A stretch of 34,333 nt of DNA from Candidatus Parcubacteria bacterium (lineage in GTDB: Bacteria; Patescibacteriota; Minisyncoccia; JAHIHE01; JAGLIN01): the NCBI GenBank assembly GCA_023140775.1, contig JAGLLA010000021.1:1-34333 (forward strand). The letters run 5' to 3'. Of the stretch, positions 7,826-15,874 are shown in pieces. Position 1 is the first letter of the stretch. Each line of letters opens with the position of its first letter. Below the pieces are notes generated by a model, which saw nothing but the letters and a program-made list of their open reading frames with translations, made no database searches and was not told where the DNA came from. The translations under genes and the position numbers were made by a program.

Positions 7826-9799
7826 ATGCAAAATAATCTATCAAAATATGCATTACTCTCAACGCTCTATGACGCACAGAATGATTTTATTGGAGTTTTT
7901 TCATTTTTCTGCCTTCGCACAATTTCTGGTAAAAAAACAATACTACAAATCCAGGAATCGCTAAAGGAAGAATTTGATATGGCGATTCCCTTGGATGTTG
8001 TAAGTACTCTGCTTAAACGTTTAAAAAAGAAGGGTTATGCTGAATACAAAGATAGAAATAAGGGCGCATGGCTGACGGAAGAAGGGCAAAAGAAAAAACT
8101 TGAGATTGATACTGCCGAAAGTAAATCAAAGGCTGATATTGACGAGCTTTTTTATAATATTCAGCAGTATTTTAAAAAAATAGGCAAGAATTATTCTACG
8201 GATCAGATAAAAAAAGTTCTCTATGAATTTTTAAAACACAACATGGATCAGATTTGTTTATTTTTGGGAGACTATTCGTCAACCAAAGAGGTGCGTACTG
8301 ATTCAGAAGGTGAGTATAAAGAATTGATGGCAGGATTAGTAGGGTATATCAATGATATTGAGAGTAATAATAAGAAAAACTATGAAAGATTAAAAACCTT
8401 AGTTTTTGGAACATTAATGGTGTCCACTCTAATTAACAGGGAGGTAGCAACTTCTAAATTTAATAAATTGGAAGTTTATCTTGATACAAATGTTATATTT
8501 AGTTTGTTGGGATTTCATAATGAAGTATACAACAAACCCGTCGTTGAATTGGTGGCAATTATTAATGATTTAAATATAGATTTGAAGATATTCTCAATTA
8601 CAAGAGATCAGATAATTGGTGTTCTAAAAGGTTATTTAAAAGAAAAAGATTATTACTCGAGATTTATAGAAGTAGACTCAATATATTGGAGACTTAAAAA
8701 AAATAAATATACTGCTCAGAGTGTTAGAGAGTTGATTTATAATATAGATAATGTACTAGAAGAAAAAGGGGTTTGCGTTGACTATTCAATTGATTTTGAT
8801 GAGTTGAAGTTAGACGAGAAAGATAACACTAATTTAATTGTTTGGAAACCTGATGCTACGCCGTTTTCTATAGAACATGATTTAAAAATAATAAAGGCGG
8901 TTAGAAAAAAAAGAAAGGATAAATCACCGACTGTAATAGAGAGAGCGAAGGTTCTTTTTTTGACGGCTGATCAGAAATTGTTCAAGTATAATTCAAGACA
9001 ACGAAATAAAGAAAGTGCAAAATTGGCAGTAATTCCAGAGGTTATCTTAAAGGATATTTTTACAAGTATTTTGTGGTTAAAAAATCCAGGACTAAGTAAT
9101 GGAGCAACAATTCACAACATAATTGCTGGGGTAGATTCGAAAATTATGGTGCAAGATTCTTTATGGAAAGACTTTGCTTATACGCTTAATGAACTTCAAA
9201 AAAGCGGTAGGGTTACTGAAGCAGAAATTGATATTTTAATATCAAGTGAAGAGACGGAGAAAATGCTCTTGGAATATCAGCAACACAGGAAGAGAAATGT
9301 GTCTAAATTGATTGATTGTCGAATTAAAGAAGTTAGACAAAAAAACAAACAGAGAGGTGATGAGATACGGTCTGTTCAAAACGAAAACTATAGATTAAAA
9401 GAAAAAATTATTGATCTTGGTAATCAGATTCCATATTTAATTCAAGAAGCTCAAAAGGAAGCACATAGCAAAGAAATTGTGGTCAATTGCAGAAAAAAGT
9501 GGAGAAGAATATCTTTCGGGTTTAATATCCTTGTTTTTCTTGTTGTGGTTGGCATTATTTATTTTGTATTCAAAGTTGATGGAATTGAGAGTTATGCAGT
9601 TCGAGCTCCCTTACTAATTGTTCTTATAACAGTTGTATGTAATATGTATTTTGATATTGAAAAATTAAGGAATTATAATCTTAAGCGGGCAAAGGATCAA
9701 TTTTTTGATAAGAAATTAAATCAGTGTATAAGGAATAGTCAAAAGAAGAGTTCTGGTATTCATGTCACTGAGCATATCCGTGACGAGCGACCAACTTAA
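7826..9799 (+). CDS. winged-helix / PIN-like / membrane-anchored protein, candidate defence effector
   Basis: Not a named family to me. Residues about 30-90 resemble a winged helix (DVVSTLLKRLKKKGYAEY, then GAWLTEEGQKK). Residues about 215-390 look PIN-like: VYLDTNVIFSLL (D220), HDLKIIKAV (D352) and VLFLTADQKLFKYN (D382) give the spaced acidic residues of a Mg-dependent RNase. Residues about 485-550 are charged and probably coiled coil. Two hydrophobic helices (about 565-582 and 593-609) precede a basic C-terminus, so the nuclease part probably faces the cytoplasm from the membrane. It sits between the OLD nuclease and a protease gene. A toxin-like effector role is inferred from domains and context only. 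Confidence 0.6.
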   Translation: MQNNLSKYALLSTLYDAQNDFIGVFSFFCLRTISGKKTILQIQESLKEEFDMAIPLDVVSTLLKRLKKKGYAEYKDRNKGAWLTEEGQKKKLEIDTAESKSKADIDELFYNIQQYFKKIGKNYSTDQIKKVLYEFLKHNMDQICLFLGDYSSTKEVRTDSEGEYKELMAGLVGYINDIESNNKKNYERLKTLVFGTLMVSTLINREVATSKFNKLEVYLDTNVIFSLLGFHNEVYNKPVVELVAIINDLNIDLKIFSITRDQIIGVLKGYLKEKDYYSRFIEVDSIYWRLKKNKYTAQSVRELIYNIDNVLEEKGVCVDYSIDFDELKLDEKDNTNLIVWKPDATPFSIEHDLKIIKAVRKKRKDKSPTVIERAKVLFLTADQKLFKYNSRQRNKESAKLAVIPEVILKDIFTSILWLKNPGLSNGATIHNIIAGVDSKIMVQDSLWKDFAYTLNELQKSGRVTEAEIDILISSEETEKMLLEYQQHRKRNVSKLIDCRIKEVRQKNKQRGDEIRSVQNENYRLKEKIIDLGNQIPYLIQEAQKEAHSKEIVVNCRKKWRRISFGFNILVFLVVVGIIYFVFKVDGIESYAVRAPLLIVLITVVCNMYFDIEKLRNYNLKRAKDQFFDKKLNQCIRNSQKKSSGIHVTEHIRDERPT

Positions 9800-9838
9800 A
9801 TGGCGAAACGCTGTCCTGAATAAAGGCACTTCGCATGG

Positions 9839-9859
9839 GAACTGGTTTTCAACTAGTTC
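9839..9859 (+). terminator. short hairpin after the wHTH-PIN gene
   Basis: GAACTGGTT, loop TTC, AACTAGTTC (9 bp with one G-T). The trailing T-run is weak (TTAATGTTTAAG), so it may only slow transcription or protect the 3' end. Confidence 0.4.
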
Positions 9860-9978
9860 TTAATGTTTAAGAAACACAAAAAACTTTTTTATTCTTCAAA
9901 ACAAACAGAGTGGATTACAAATTCGTTCTTGTAGCGGAGCATTTTTTTAAAAAACTTCTTTTAAACAAAAAAATAAAT

Positions 9979-10824
9979 ATGATAAATCCAAAATCATTTT
10001 TAGAGCAAATTCTTTTTTCAACTTTAAGAATTGAACTTTTAGATAATGCCAACAATCCTCAAAGTATAGGAACGGGATTTTTGGTTAGAGTGAATTTTTT
10101 AGATGATCCAACCAAAAATTTAATATTACTAATTTCAAATAAACATGTACTGGAAAAAAATAATAAGGTTAATCTTATTTTTCACAAAAAGAAACAGAAT
10201 TCTGATCTCCCAAGCTTAAAAGATTTTTTTATTTTTCGCGCTGATGGTTATGAAGGAGCTTTATCTATTCATCCTGATCCTAAAATAGATCTTGCGTGCA
10301 TCAATATTTCAAATGTAATTTCTCAATTAGGACCACAGGTATATTTTAAATTTTTGGAAAAAACAATATTCGCAAATTTTAATGAAGCCGAACTTGATGT
10401 TGGACAAAAAGTGATTTTTGCAGGATATCCTAATGATCGCTATGATCAAAAACATAATCTTCCTATAATGCGAAGTGGCATTATAGCAAGTCATCCAAAA
10501 CTAGATTATAATGGAGAAAAACAGTTTATAATAGATGCGCAAGTTTTTCCTGGTTCGAGTGGAAGTCCTGTATTTTTGAATATGAAAGAAGCCCAGTATA
10601 ATAGAGGACAAATTATTTTAGGAGAAGGTTTTCCTTATTTGCTTATAGGAATCGTAGCGGCCACAATGATCAGAAACAATATTATAGAGCCACTACCCAC
10701 GAACCTTCTAGGAGTTTCTCAGGAAATAATTGGATTAGGTCTTGTTTTCAAAGCAACAACTTTAGATGATCTAATCAACGAAGCAATAAAAAAAGCACAA
10801 GATAACGAAGCTAATGAAAGTTAA
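9979..10824 (+). CDS. trypsin-like serine protease (S1-type), cytoplasmic
   Basis: The catalytic triad is visible: SNKHVL (H56 from the chosen start), DPKIDLACINIS (D104) and VFPGSSGSPVFL (S194, in place of GDSGGP). The N-terminal SIGTGFLV and later VIFAGYPNDRY fit the beta-barrel fold. I chose the ATG at 9979 over the track's GTG at 9910 because the protein then begins MINPKSFLEQIL after an A-rich leader like its neighbours, and the extra 23 residues look unrelated. No signal peptide or PDZ domain is seen, so this is not DegP/HtrA. Cytoplasmic trypsin-like proteases occur as sensors or effectors in bacterial defence islands. Membership of a system with the two upstream genes is inferred. Confidence 0.82.
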   Translation: MINPKSFLEQILFSTLRIELLDNANNPQSIGTGFLVRVNFLDDPTKNLILLISNKHVLEKNNKVNLIFHKKKQNSDLPSLKDFFIFRADGYEGALSIHPDPKIDLACINISNVISQLGPQVYFKFLEKTIFANFNEAELDVGQKVIFAGYPNDRYDQKHNLPIMRSGIIASHPKLDYNGEKQFIIDAQVFPGSSGSPVFLNMKEAQYNRGQIILGEGFPYLLIGIVAATMIRNNIIEPLPTNLLGVSQEIIGLGLVFKATTLDDLINEAIKKAQDNEANES

Positions 10825-10893
10825 TATATTTTTATTATCTTATCAATCGTTGAATTTAACAGTGAAGATAAAAAAATAAATTTATAAATTCAA

Positions 10894-10998
10894 TCATTTC
10901 ATCAACCTTTCCACCCTCTCCAACTTCCCCTCAACTCGCACCCAATTCTCCAAAATGCCCACCCGAACCACCGGGAAATTGTTTGGGGTTATATCACG
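10894..10998 (-). pseudogene. C-terminal gene remnant, family unknown
   Basis: On the minus strand a 34-codon frame runs from a stop at 10999-11001 to TGA at 10894-10896. It reads RDITPNNFPVVRVGILENW followed by an amphipathic charged end (VEGKLERVERLMK). It has higher G+C than the surroundings and reads like the end of a folded protein, but there is no start codon. I cannot name the parent family. The remaining non-coding DNA in 10825-11145 shows only the terminator at 11059. Confidence 0.35.
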
Positions 10999-11058
10999 CT
11001 ACTTCGACAGATGAAGTGTAAAAAAGACTGAGTTTCGTATTAATTTTCAAATAGCGGT

Positions 11059-11098
11059 GAAGTCCGATTTCAGATACCTGAAGTCGGACTTCTTTTCT
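11059..11098 (+). terminator. long perfect hairpin terminator
   Basis: GAAGTCCGATTTCAG, loop ATAC, CTGAAGTCGGACTTC: 15 continuous pairs including one G-T, followed by TTTTCTT. It separates the defence island from the phosphate genes. Confidence 0.85.
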
Positions 11099-11145
11099 TG
11101 TTCGAGAGAAGTTTGAAAAATATATCTCGATTGTTATTTTTCGTA

Positions 11146-11174
11146 TTGTTTGTTTCTTGGAAATCATTTATAAT
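11146..11174 (+). promoter_or_regulatory. promoter of the Na/Pi cotransporter operon
   Basis: TTGTTT, a 17-bp spacer, TATAAT, about 45 bases before the start codon. Confidence 0.65.
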
Positions 11175-11217
11175 ATAAATAATATAAATTGATTGAATTA
11201 AATTAAGAATAATTTAA

Positions 11218-12327
11218 ATGAATTTACTTGATTGGCGTAAAATATTCAAAAATCCATATGTAAAATTTATTTTAAATTTGATTTTAATTCTGACTGTTCT
11301 TTATCTGTTCTTGTTCAGTATAAAGTTGATGGGAACTTCGTTTAAAATGTTCGGAAAGGAGTTTGCTGAAAATATTATTTCCACAACATCGAATCCTTTG
11401 ATTGCTCTTTTTATTGGGATCTTGGCTACCAGTCTGATCCAAAGTTCTTCAACGACAACATCGATGGTGGTTGGATTAGTAGCTTCTGGAATTTTTCCAC
11501 TTGCCAATGCGATTCCAATTATTATGGGCGCGAACATCGGCACCACCGTGACGAACACAATCGTTTCGATGGCGCATATCACGAGAAAGCTTGAATTCAA
11601 GAGAGCTATTGCGGGGTCAATAGTTCATGACATATTCAATGTAATGACGGTTATCGTTTTATTTCCTCTGGAAATGAAATTTCATTTTCTTGAAAAGCTT
11701 TCCAGTGTGCTTGCTGGATTTTTTGTGGATTTTGGAGGTGCCAAACTTTTCAATCCTTTGAATGCAATTCTGAATCCAGCAATTCTTTTTGTGAAAGATA
11801 CTGTAAGTGCACCAAGTTATATCTTGGCGATCTCAATTGTCGTCATGTTTGCATCACTTATTGCGTTGGTAAAAATTATGAGAGGTCTGATTATTACAAA
11901 GGCAAAAGTTCTCTTGGATTATTATTTATTTCGTAATGATCGAACAAGTTTTGGAGTAGGTCTTGGGATTACAACGATCGTGCAAAGCAGTTCAATTTCA
12001 ACCTCCATGATTGTGCCTCTGGTTGGTTCAGGTCTTTTGACTATTAGGCAAATATTTCCTTATACTCTTGGAGCTAATATCGGAACAACAAGTACAGCAA
12101 TGATGGCTTCAATGGCAACGGCCAATCCAATCGCAATTACAGTTGCATTTGTTCATCTGCTTTTCAATATTTTTGGAATAATAATAATCTATCCTATCAG
12201 AGAAATTCCCATTAAGTTGGCAGAAAGGATCGCTGAATTTGCATCAAAATCAAGGAGAAATACGGTCTATTTTATAATATCATATTGCACTCTTTATCTT
12301 ATTCCGATTATTTTTATTATTTTTTAA
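11218..12327 (+). CDS. Na+/phosphate cotransporter family protein (NptA/PF02690 type)
   Basis: An inner-membrane sodium-coupled phosphate carrier. The two inverted Na_Pi_cotrans repeats are obvious from paired signatures: LIQSSSTTTSMVVGLVASG in the first half and IVQSSSISTSMIVPLVGSG in the second, each followed by a GANIGTT motif (IIMGANIGTTVTNT and YTLGANIGTTSTAM). About eight or nine hydrophobic segments are visible over 369 residues. The cytoplasmic PhoU-like extension found at the end of some family members is absent here. It is encoded instead by the next gene, 37 bases downstream, so the two form one unit. Uptake versus efflux cannot be decided from sequence. Confidence 0.88.
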   Translation: MNLLDWRKIFKNPYVKFILNLILILTVLYLFLFSIKLMGTSFKMFGKEFAENIISTTSNPLIALFIGILATSLIQSSSTTTSMVVGLVASGIFPLANAIPIIMGANIGTTVTNTIVSMAHITRKLEFKRAIAGSIVHDIFNVMTVIVLFPLEMKFHFLEKLSSVLAGFFVDFGGAKLFNPLNAILNPAILFVKDTVSAPSYILAISIVVMFASLIALVKIMRGLIITKAKVLLDYYLFRNDRTSFGVGLGITTIVQSSSISTSMIVPLVGSGLLTIRQIFPYTLGANIGTTSTAMMASMATANPIAITVAFVHLLFNIFGIIIIYPIREIPIKLAERIAEFASKSRRNTVYFIISYCTLYLIPIIFIIF

Positions 12328-12364
12328 GAAAAAATAAATTTATTTAATTATTATATATAAAATT

Positions 12365-13042
12365 ATGTTCAAAAAATTAATGGAAGTTTTACATAGAGAA
12401 AACTTATTAAAACAATCTTTTGACACATTGGAGGTAATGCTTGAAAAAAATCGAGAGACATTTAAGCTTGTTACTGATTCTATGGTCACTGGAAAAGAGA
12501 TGGATATAAATATTCATAAGGAAGATAAAAAGATCAACCGTTATGAAATGGAAATTCGCAAGAAGATCTTGGAACATGTTTCTATCAATCCTGAGCAGGA
12601 TGTGACATTTGCGCTCATTCTTCTTGGCGCAACAAGAGATGTGGAACGAACAGGGGATTTTATGAAGAATATATATGACGTGTCTTTAAAGCTTGATGAT
12701 GGTTTTTTGGATGATAAATATTCAGAGATAATTGAGAAGCAAATTGAAAATATTTTGGAAATGTTTGATCTGACTCATAAGGCGTTTATTAATTCAGATG
12801 AAGAAAAGGCAAAAAAAGTTGTGCAGTTGTATCAGGATAATATTTGTAAAAGATCAGAACGGATTATTGCTGATACTATTGATGATAAAGAAATTAAGAC
12901 GAAGAATGCTGTGATCTATGCGTTGCTGGCCGTGTATTTTCGTCGGATCGGAGCTCATCTAGCCAATATATCATCGAGCGTGATTAGTCCTTTTGAAAAA
13001 GTACGATATATTGATAATAATAAAGAATTGTCGGATATTTAG
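12365..13042 (+). CDS. PhoU-domain protein
   Basis: An all-helical cytoplasmic protein of 225 residues with repeated PhoU-like three-helix bundles. EDKKINRYEMEIRKKILEH and LGATRDVERTGDFMKNIYD match the E/DxxxD and E-R-x-(A/G)-D metal-binding signatures of the family, and the second half repeats the pattern less clearly (YALLAVYFRRIGAHLANI). PhoU proteins restrain phosphate transporters. Here the partner is the Na/Pi carrier upstream, since no Pst genes or PhoR/PhoB are nearby. It is co-transcribed with the carrier and ends before a bidirectional terminator. Confidence 0.85.
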   Translation: MFKKLMEVLHRENLLKQSFDTLEVMLEKNRETFKLVTDSMVTGKEMDINIHKEDKKINRYEMEIRKKILEHVSINPEQDVTFALILLGATRDVERTGDFMKNIYDVSLKLDDGFLDDKYSEIIEKQIENILEMFDLTHKAFINSDEEKAKKVVQLYQDNICKRSERIIADTIDDKEIKTKNAVIYALLAVYFRRIGAHLANISSSVISPFEKVRYIDNNKELSDI

Positions 13043-13104
13043 CAGATATGAAAAAAAACGTTTTCCGTGACATGAAAGCGAGTTTTTTAACAATGCTTAT
13101 AAAA

Positions 13105-13142
13105 AAAGATTACTGAAATGATTTTGAGTAATCTTTGCTTTT
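13105..13142. terminator. bidirectional terminator between phoU and a minus-strand gene
   Basis: AAAGATTACT, 12-base loop, AGTAATCTTT (10 bp). The + side continues GCTTTTTAG. On the minus strand the stem runs into seven T residues, so it is an even better terminator for the minus-strand small gene, whose stop codon lies inside it. Confidence 0.8.
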
Positions 13143-13325
13143 TAGAATGCTGTTATAAATCGTTGATAACCAAAAAATTACCGAGAAGATGGTTATAAAT
13201 GTTAATAGCATGGGAAACCCAGTTAAAGGGCTTGTTTTTGTTAGTATCATCGCTTGCACGATAAATTTTACTGTTATTATTAATACTGACCCCAATATAA
13301 TGATTGTTAATTCAATTATATTCAT
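13110..13325 (-). CDS. small two-helix membrane protein, unknown function
   Basis: 71 residues with two long hydrophobic segments (about 4-29 and 37-60, for example LTIIILGSVLIITVKFIV) and a short basic tail. No family is recognised. I accept this gene because a strong GGGAGG lies 7 bases before the ATG, a terminator with a long T-run follows on the same strand, and the hydrophobic pattern is coherent. The direct repeats TTGTACA (13353 and 13373) lie upstream, between this gene and the divergent tRNA-like unit, and could be regulatory. It is probably an inner-membrane protein. Confidence 0.6.
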   Translation of the reverse strand: MNIIELTIIILGSVLIITVKFIVQAMILTKTSPLTGFPMLLTFITIFSVIFWLSTIYNSILKSKDYSKSFQ

Positions 13326-13390
13326 AGACTATCCTCCCTTTGTTGTCATTAATTGTACATTACAAATTGATTTTGTACAGGGTTACAGCG

Positions 13391-13418
13391 TTGACAAATT
13401 CTTTTTATTTGCTAGGAT
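13391..13418 (+). promoter_or_regulatory. promoter of the tRNA-like RNA
   Basis: TTGACA, a 16-bp spacer, TAGGAT. Transcription would begin about 7 bases later, almost exactly at the first base of the tRNA-like fold. The -35 and spacer contain CAAAT-N7-ATTTG, the same arrangement as at 28386 and 29641. Confidence 0.65.
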
Positions 13419-13424
13419 ATATTT

Positions 13425-13495
13425 TGTCGTATGGGGTAGTTGTTAGCCTTGCAGAGCTAGGCTTTGCAGACCCAGGTTCAATCCTGGTACGACGA
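13425..13495 (+). tRNA. noncanonical tRNA or tRNA-like RNA, identity unclear
   Basis: A full cloverleaf can be drawn: acceptor TGTCGTA/TACGACG (U1-G72 at the end), U8, D-stem GGGT/GCCT, anticodon stem GCAGA/TTTGC, four-base variable loop, T-stem CCAGG/CCTGG, discriminator A. Oddities: the T-loop has 6 bases (TTCAAT), and the anticodon loop GCTAGGC lacks U33 and would give UAG (Leu), although Leu tRNAs need a long variable arm. An alternative fold with stem TTAGC/GCTAG and an 8-base loop would display GCA (Cys) but loses the D-arm. A promoter lies directly in front and a terminator behind, so it is probably transcribed. It may be a decayed tRNA or a tRNA-derived regulatory RNA. Confidence 0.5.
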
Positions 13496-13503
13496 TTATT
13501 TTG

Positions 13504-13539
13504 AGAGCAGTCTATAAATAATTAGACTCGCTCTTTTTT
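13504..13539 (+). terminator. terminator of the tRNA-like RNA
   Basis: AGAGC-AGTCTA, 8-base loop, TAGACT-C-GCTCT (11 bp with a one-base bulge), then a T-run. Confidence 0.8.
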
Positions 13540-13597
13540 ATTTGTGGTTTTTGCGATTAAGTAATATAATAAAGTAAATTAATATTAATTAATAATA

Positions 13598-14785
13598 ATG
13601 CAAAATTTATTCTTGTTCATTGGGATAGCCTTTCTTTTCATTTTCATTTTTGGGAGATTGCTGGAAAAAATCAGAGTACCCTGGATCTTCTCTTCTCTCA
13701 TCTTTGGTTTTCTTCTTTCGATCTATAATCCTTTCATCTCCGTCACAACTTCCGACACTTTTATGTTCTTGGGAGAACTTGGTATGTATTTTTTACTTTT
13801 TATAGTTGGTTTTGAAATTAGTCTCCAAGAACTGAAGAAAAAGAAAATATTTATTTTGAAATCTACTTTTTTTATTATCTTGTTTGAAGCTCTTTTTGGA
13901 AGCTTGATCATTCATTATATTTTTCACTATAGTTTTTTGATCTCTTTTTTAGTCTCACTGTCCTTTGCTTCTGTGGGGGAAGTTATGCTTGTTCCTCTTT
14001 TGGATGAATTCAAGATTCTGAAAACCAAACTGGGAAGAGCGATCGTTGATATCGGTGTCACTGGTAATATTTTTGAAATCTCGATATTGATCATCGTTTC
14101 TGTCATCATCGGTTCTCACGATCCGGGTAGAATATATCTCACATTAATATCCTTGATGATCTTGTTTTTGCTCACGATGGGATTTGTGCATTTCAGACAA
14201 GAAGGTGAGCAATTTCGTTTTATGAATGTTGATACAATGTTCATCTTTTCGATGTTTGTTCTTTTTTTGTTCTTGGGGATTGGTTTTTATGCAAATGCCG
14301 CTCCGCTGGCCGCTTTGCTTGCTGGAATTTCGTTGAAAACTTTTATTCATCAGAGGAGATTAAACTTAGTGGAAAAGGAGGTCAAGGCGATTTCATATGG
14401 TTTTTTTGCCCCACTTTTCTTTTTGTGGGTCGGAATGTCGGTTAGTATTGATGTCTTGCTGAAATATCCACTTGTGATATTATTGATTATCGTAGTTACC
14501 AAAAGCATCAAAATTATTTCTAGCTATCTGTTGGGCAGAAAAGAGCTGGGCGCAAGAGAATCAATTTTGTTAGGAATTGGTCTTTCTGTTAAGTTCAGCA
14601 CTACGATCATTATTGTAAATATTTTGTTTCAAGAAAAATTTATTGGGATTGAATTATATTCAATTATAATTACTTCGAGCGTGATATTTAATTTTGTCGT
14701 TCCTTTTATATTTTCTCAATTGCTCGTGAGATGGAAGATCGTAGATAGTAAAAGTATATATAAGATATTTAAATTAAAAGTATGA
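13598..14785 (+). CDS. cation:proton antiporter (CPA2, KefB/NapA-like)
   Basis: An integral membrane protein of 395 residues with about 12 hydrophobic helices. The first helix and loop (GRLLEKIRVPWIFSSLIFGF) and the paired LGELGMYFLLFIVGFEISL segment are typical of Kef-type exchangers, as is FASVGEVMLVPLLDEF near the middle. The C-terminal RCK/TrkA nucleotide-binding domain of KefB/C is missing, as in short NapA-type exchangers. It likely exchanges Na+ or K+ for H+. The stop overlaps the engB start (ATGA), so the two are translationally linked. Confidence 0.85.
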   Translation: MQNLFLFIGIAFLFIFIFGRLLEKIRVPWIFSSLIFGFLLSIYNPFISVTTSDTFMFLGELGMYFLLFIVGFEISLQELKKKKIFILKSTFFIILFEALFGSLIIHYIFHYSFLISFLVSLSFASVGEVMLVPLLDEFKILKTKLGRAIVDIGVTGNIFEISILIIVSVIIGSHDPGRIYLTLISLMILFLLTMGFVHFRQEGEQFRFMNVDTMFIFSMFVLFLFLGIGFYANAAPLAALLAGISLKTFIHQRRLNLVEKEVKAISYGFFAPLFFLWVGMSVSIDVLLKYPLVILLIIVVTKSIKIISSYLLGRKELGARESILLGIGLSVKFSTTIIIVNILFQEKFIGIELYSIIITSSVIFNFVVPFIFSQLLVRWKIVDSKSIYKIFKLKV

Positions 14786-15348
14786 ATGTAAAATCAGCTG
14801 AATTTGTTAAAGGAATTGTCGGTCCCGACCAGATGTTGGAGGACGGTAAACACAAAATCGCATTTATCGGTAGATCGAATGTTGGAAAATCAAGCGTCAT
14901 AAACTCATTGTTGGGCAAAAAGGGATTGGTTAAATCAAGTTCAACTCCCGGAAAAACAAAAGAGATTAATCTTTTTCTCGTTAATGAAATAATGTATTTT
15001 GTGGATTTGCCTGGATATGGTTATGCAAAGATCTCAATGCAAGCTAGGGAAAAATTGCGAAATTTGATACTTTGGTATTTGACGTCACCAGAGATTGAAC
15101 ATTCTCGCATTGTGCTGATTATTGATGCAAAAGTTGGACCAACGAAGCTTGACGAAGAAATGGTTGAGATTTTGAAAAATCATGGTCATGACTTTATGGT
15201 GATCGCTAATAAGGCAGACAAGCTAAAAAGAAATTCCAGAATTGTTCAATTGAAGACCATTCAAAAAAAAATTGGCGCAGAAGTGATTTTATATTCTTCA
15301 AAAACGAGAGACGGGAAAAAGGAGGTTTTTGCTAAAATATTTGAATAA
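14782..15348 (+). CDS. engB: ribosome-biogenesis GTPase EngB (YsxC/YihA)
   Basis: Essential GTPase for large-subunit assembly. G1 GRSNVGKSS, G3 DLPGYG (VDLPGYGYAKIS) and G4 NKAD are present, and SSSTPGKTKEINLF supplies the switch I Thr. The protein has 188 residues, the usual size. The start codon overlaps the antiporter stop by 4 bases. No SD is required if translation is coupled. Confidence 0.95.
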   Translation: MNVKSAEFVKGIVGPDQMLEDGKHKIAFIGRSNVGKSSVINSLLGKKGLVKSSSTPGKTKEINLFLVNEIMYFVDLPGYGYAKISMQAREKLRNLILWYLTSPEIEHSRIVLIIDAKVGPTKLDEEMVEILKNHGHDFMVIANKADKLKRNSRIVQLKTIQKKIGAEVILYSSKTRDGKKEVFAKIFE

Positions 15349-15386
15349 AAAAGTAATTCATTATATTTAAGTGTAAAATAAAACAT

Positions 15387-15815
15387 ATGGAAACAAAATC
15401 GAACAAAATAGTAGGTTATGCTTTATTAGCATTAGGTCTGGCGGTAATATTTTTTGGTATATATTCTTCGTATAATATTTTTGCTGCAAAAAAAGATGCT
15501 CCACAGGTGTTCAAATATGACAATAGTCAGTCGATCAGTTCTGATTCTGAAGATAGTGTAGGTGTCAAAGAAGAAATCGTCGTCGATAGATCAAGATTGA
15601 CAGATCCAAATTATGTGAAAAATCTAGAAGACCAACAAAGAGCAATGGCTGAAAATTTAGTAAAAGATCAGATCGGGGGATTACTGAAGGAGATTATACC
15701 ACAAGAATTTATTATCAAGCTTCTTAATCTTTCGAGCTGGTCAATTTTTGTTTTTATTCTGATCTTTGCGGGAGGAAAGATTTCAGGGTTGGGGATTAAG
15801 CTGTTGAAGGATTAG
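15387..15815 (+). CDS. two-helix membrane protein, unknown function
   Basis: 142 residues: an N-terminal hydrophobic helix (about 10-31, VGYALLALGLAVIFFGIYSS), a polar acidic and Ser-rich stretch (about 45-70), an amphipathic region rich in Gln and Glu, and a second membrane helix (about 117-134, SIFVFILIFAGG). No family motif is recognised. The topology suggests both ends anchored with an extracytoplasmic or cytoplasmic middle of about 80 residues. It starts 38 bases after engB and is probably in the same transcript. Confidence 0.7.
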   Translation: METKSNKIVGYALLALGLAVIFFGIYSSYNIFAAKKDAPQVFKYDNSQSISSDSEDSVGVKEEIVVDRSRLTDPNYVKNLEDQQRAMAENLVKDQIGGLLKEIIPQEFIIKLLNLSSWSIFVFILIFAGGKISGLGIKLLKD

Positions 15816-15874
15816 ACGATCAATGGGGAAGTTGATTTGATCTTGGGGTTATTTATATACTTAATGCTAAAAAC

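Noticed and set aside
5925-9799. Gabija system (GajA + GajB)
   Set aside because: The OLD-type protein is GajA-like, but the next gene is a PIN-like membrane protein without UvrD/PcrA helicase motifs.
13049-13117. 22-codon ORF (MKKNVFRDMKASF...) after phoU
   Set aside because: It runs into the terminator stem and lacks an SD or family signal; probably chance.
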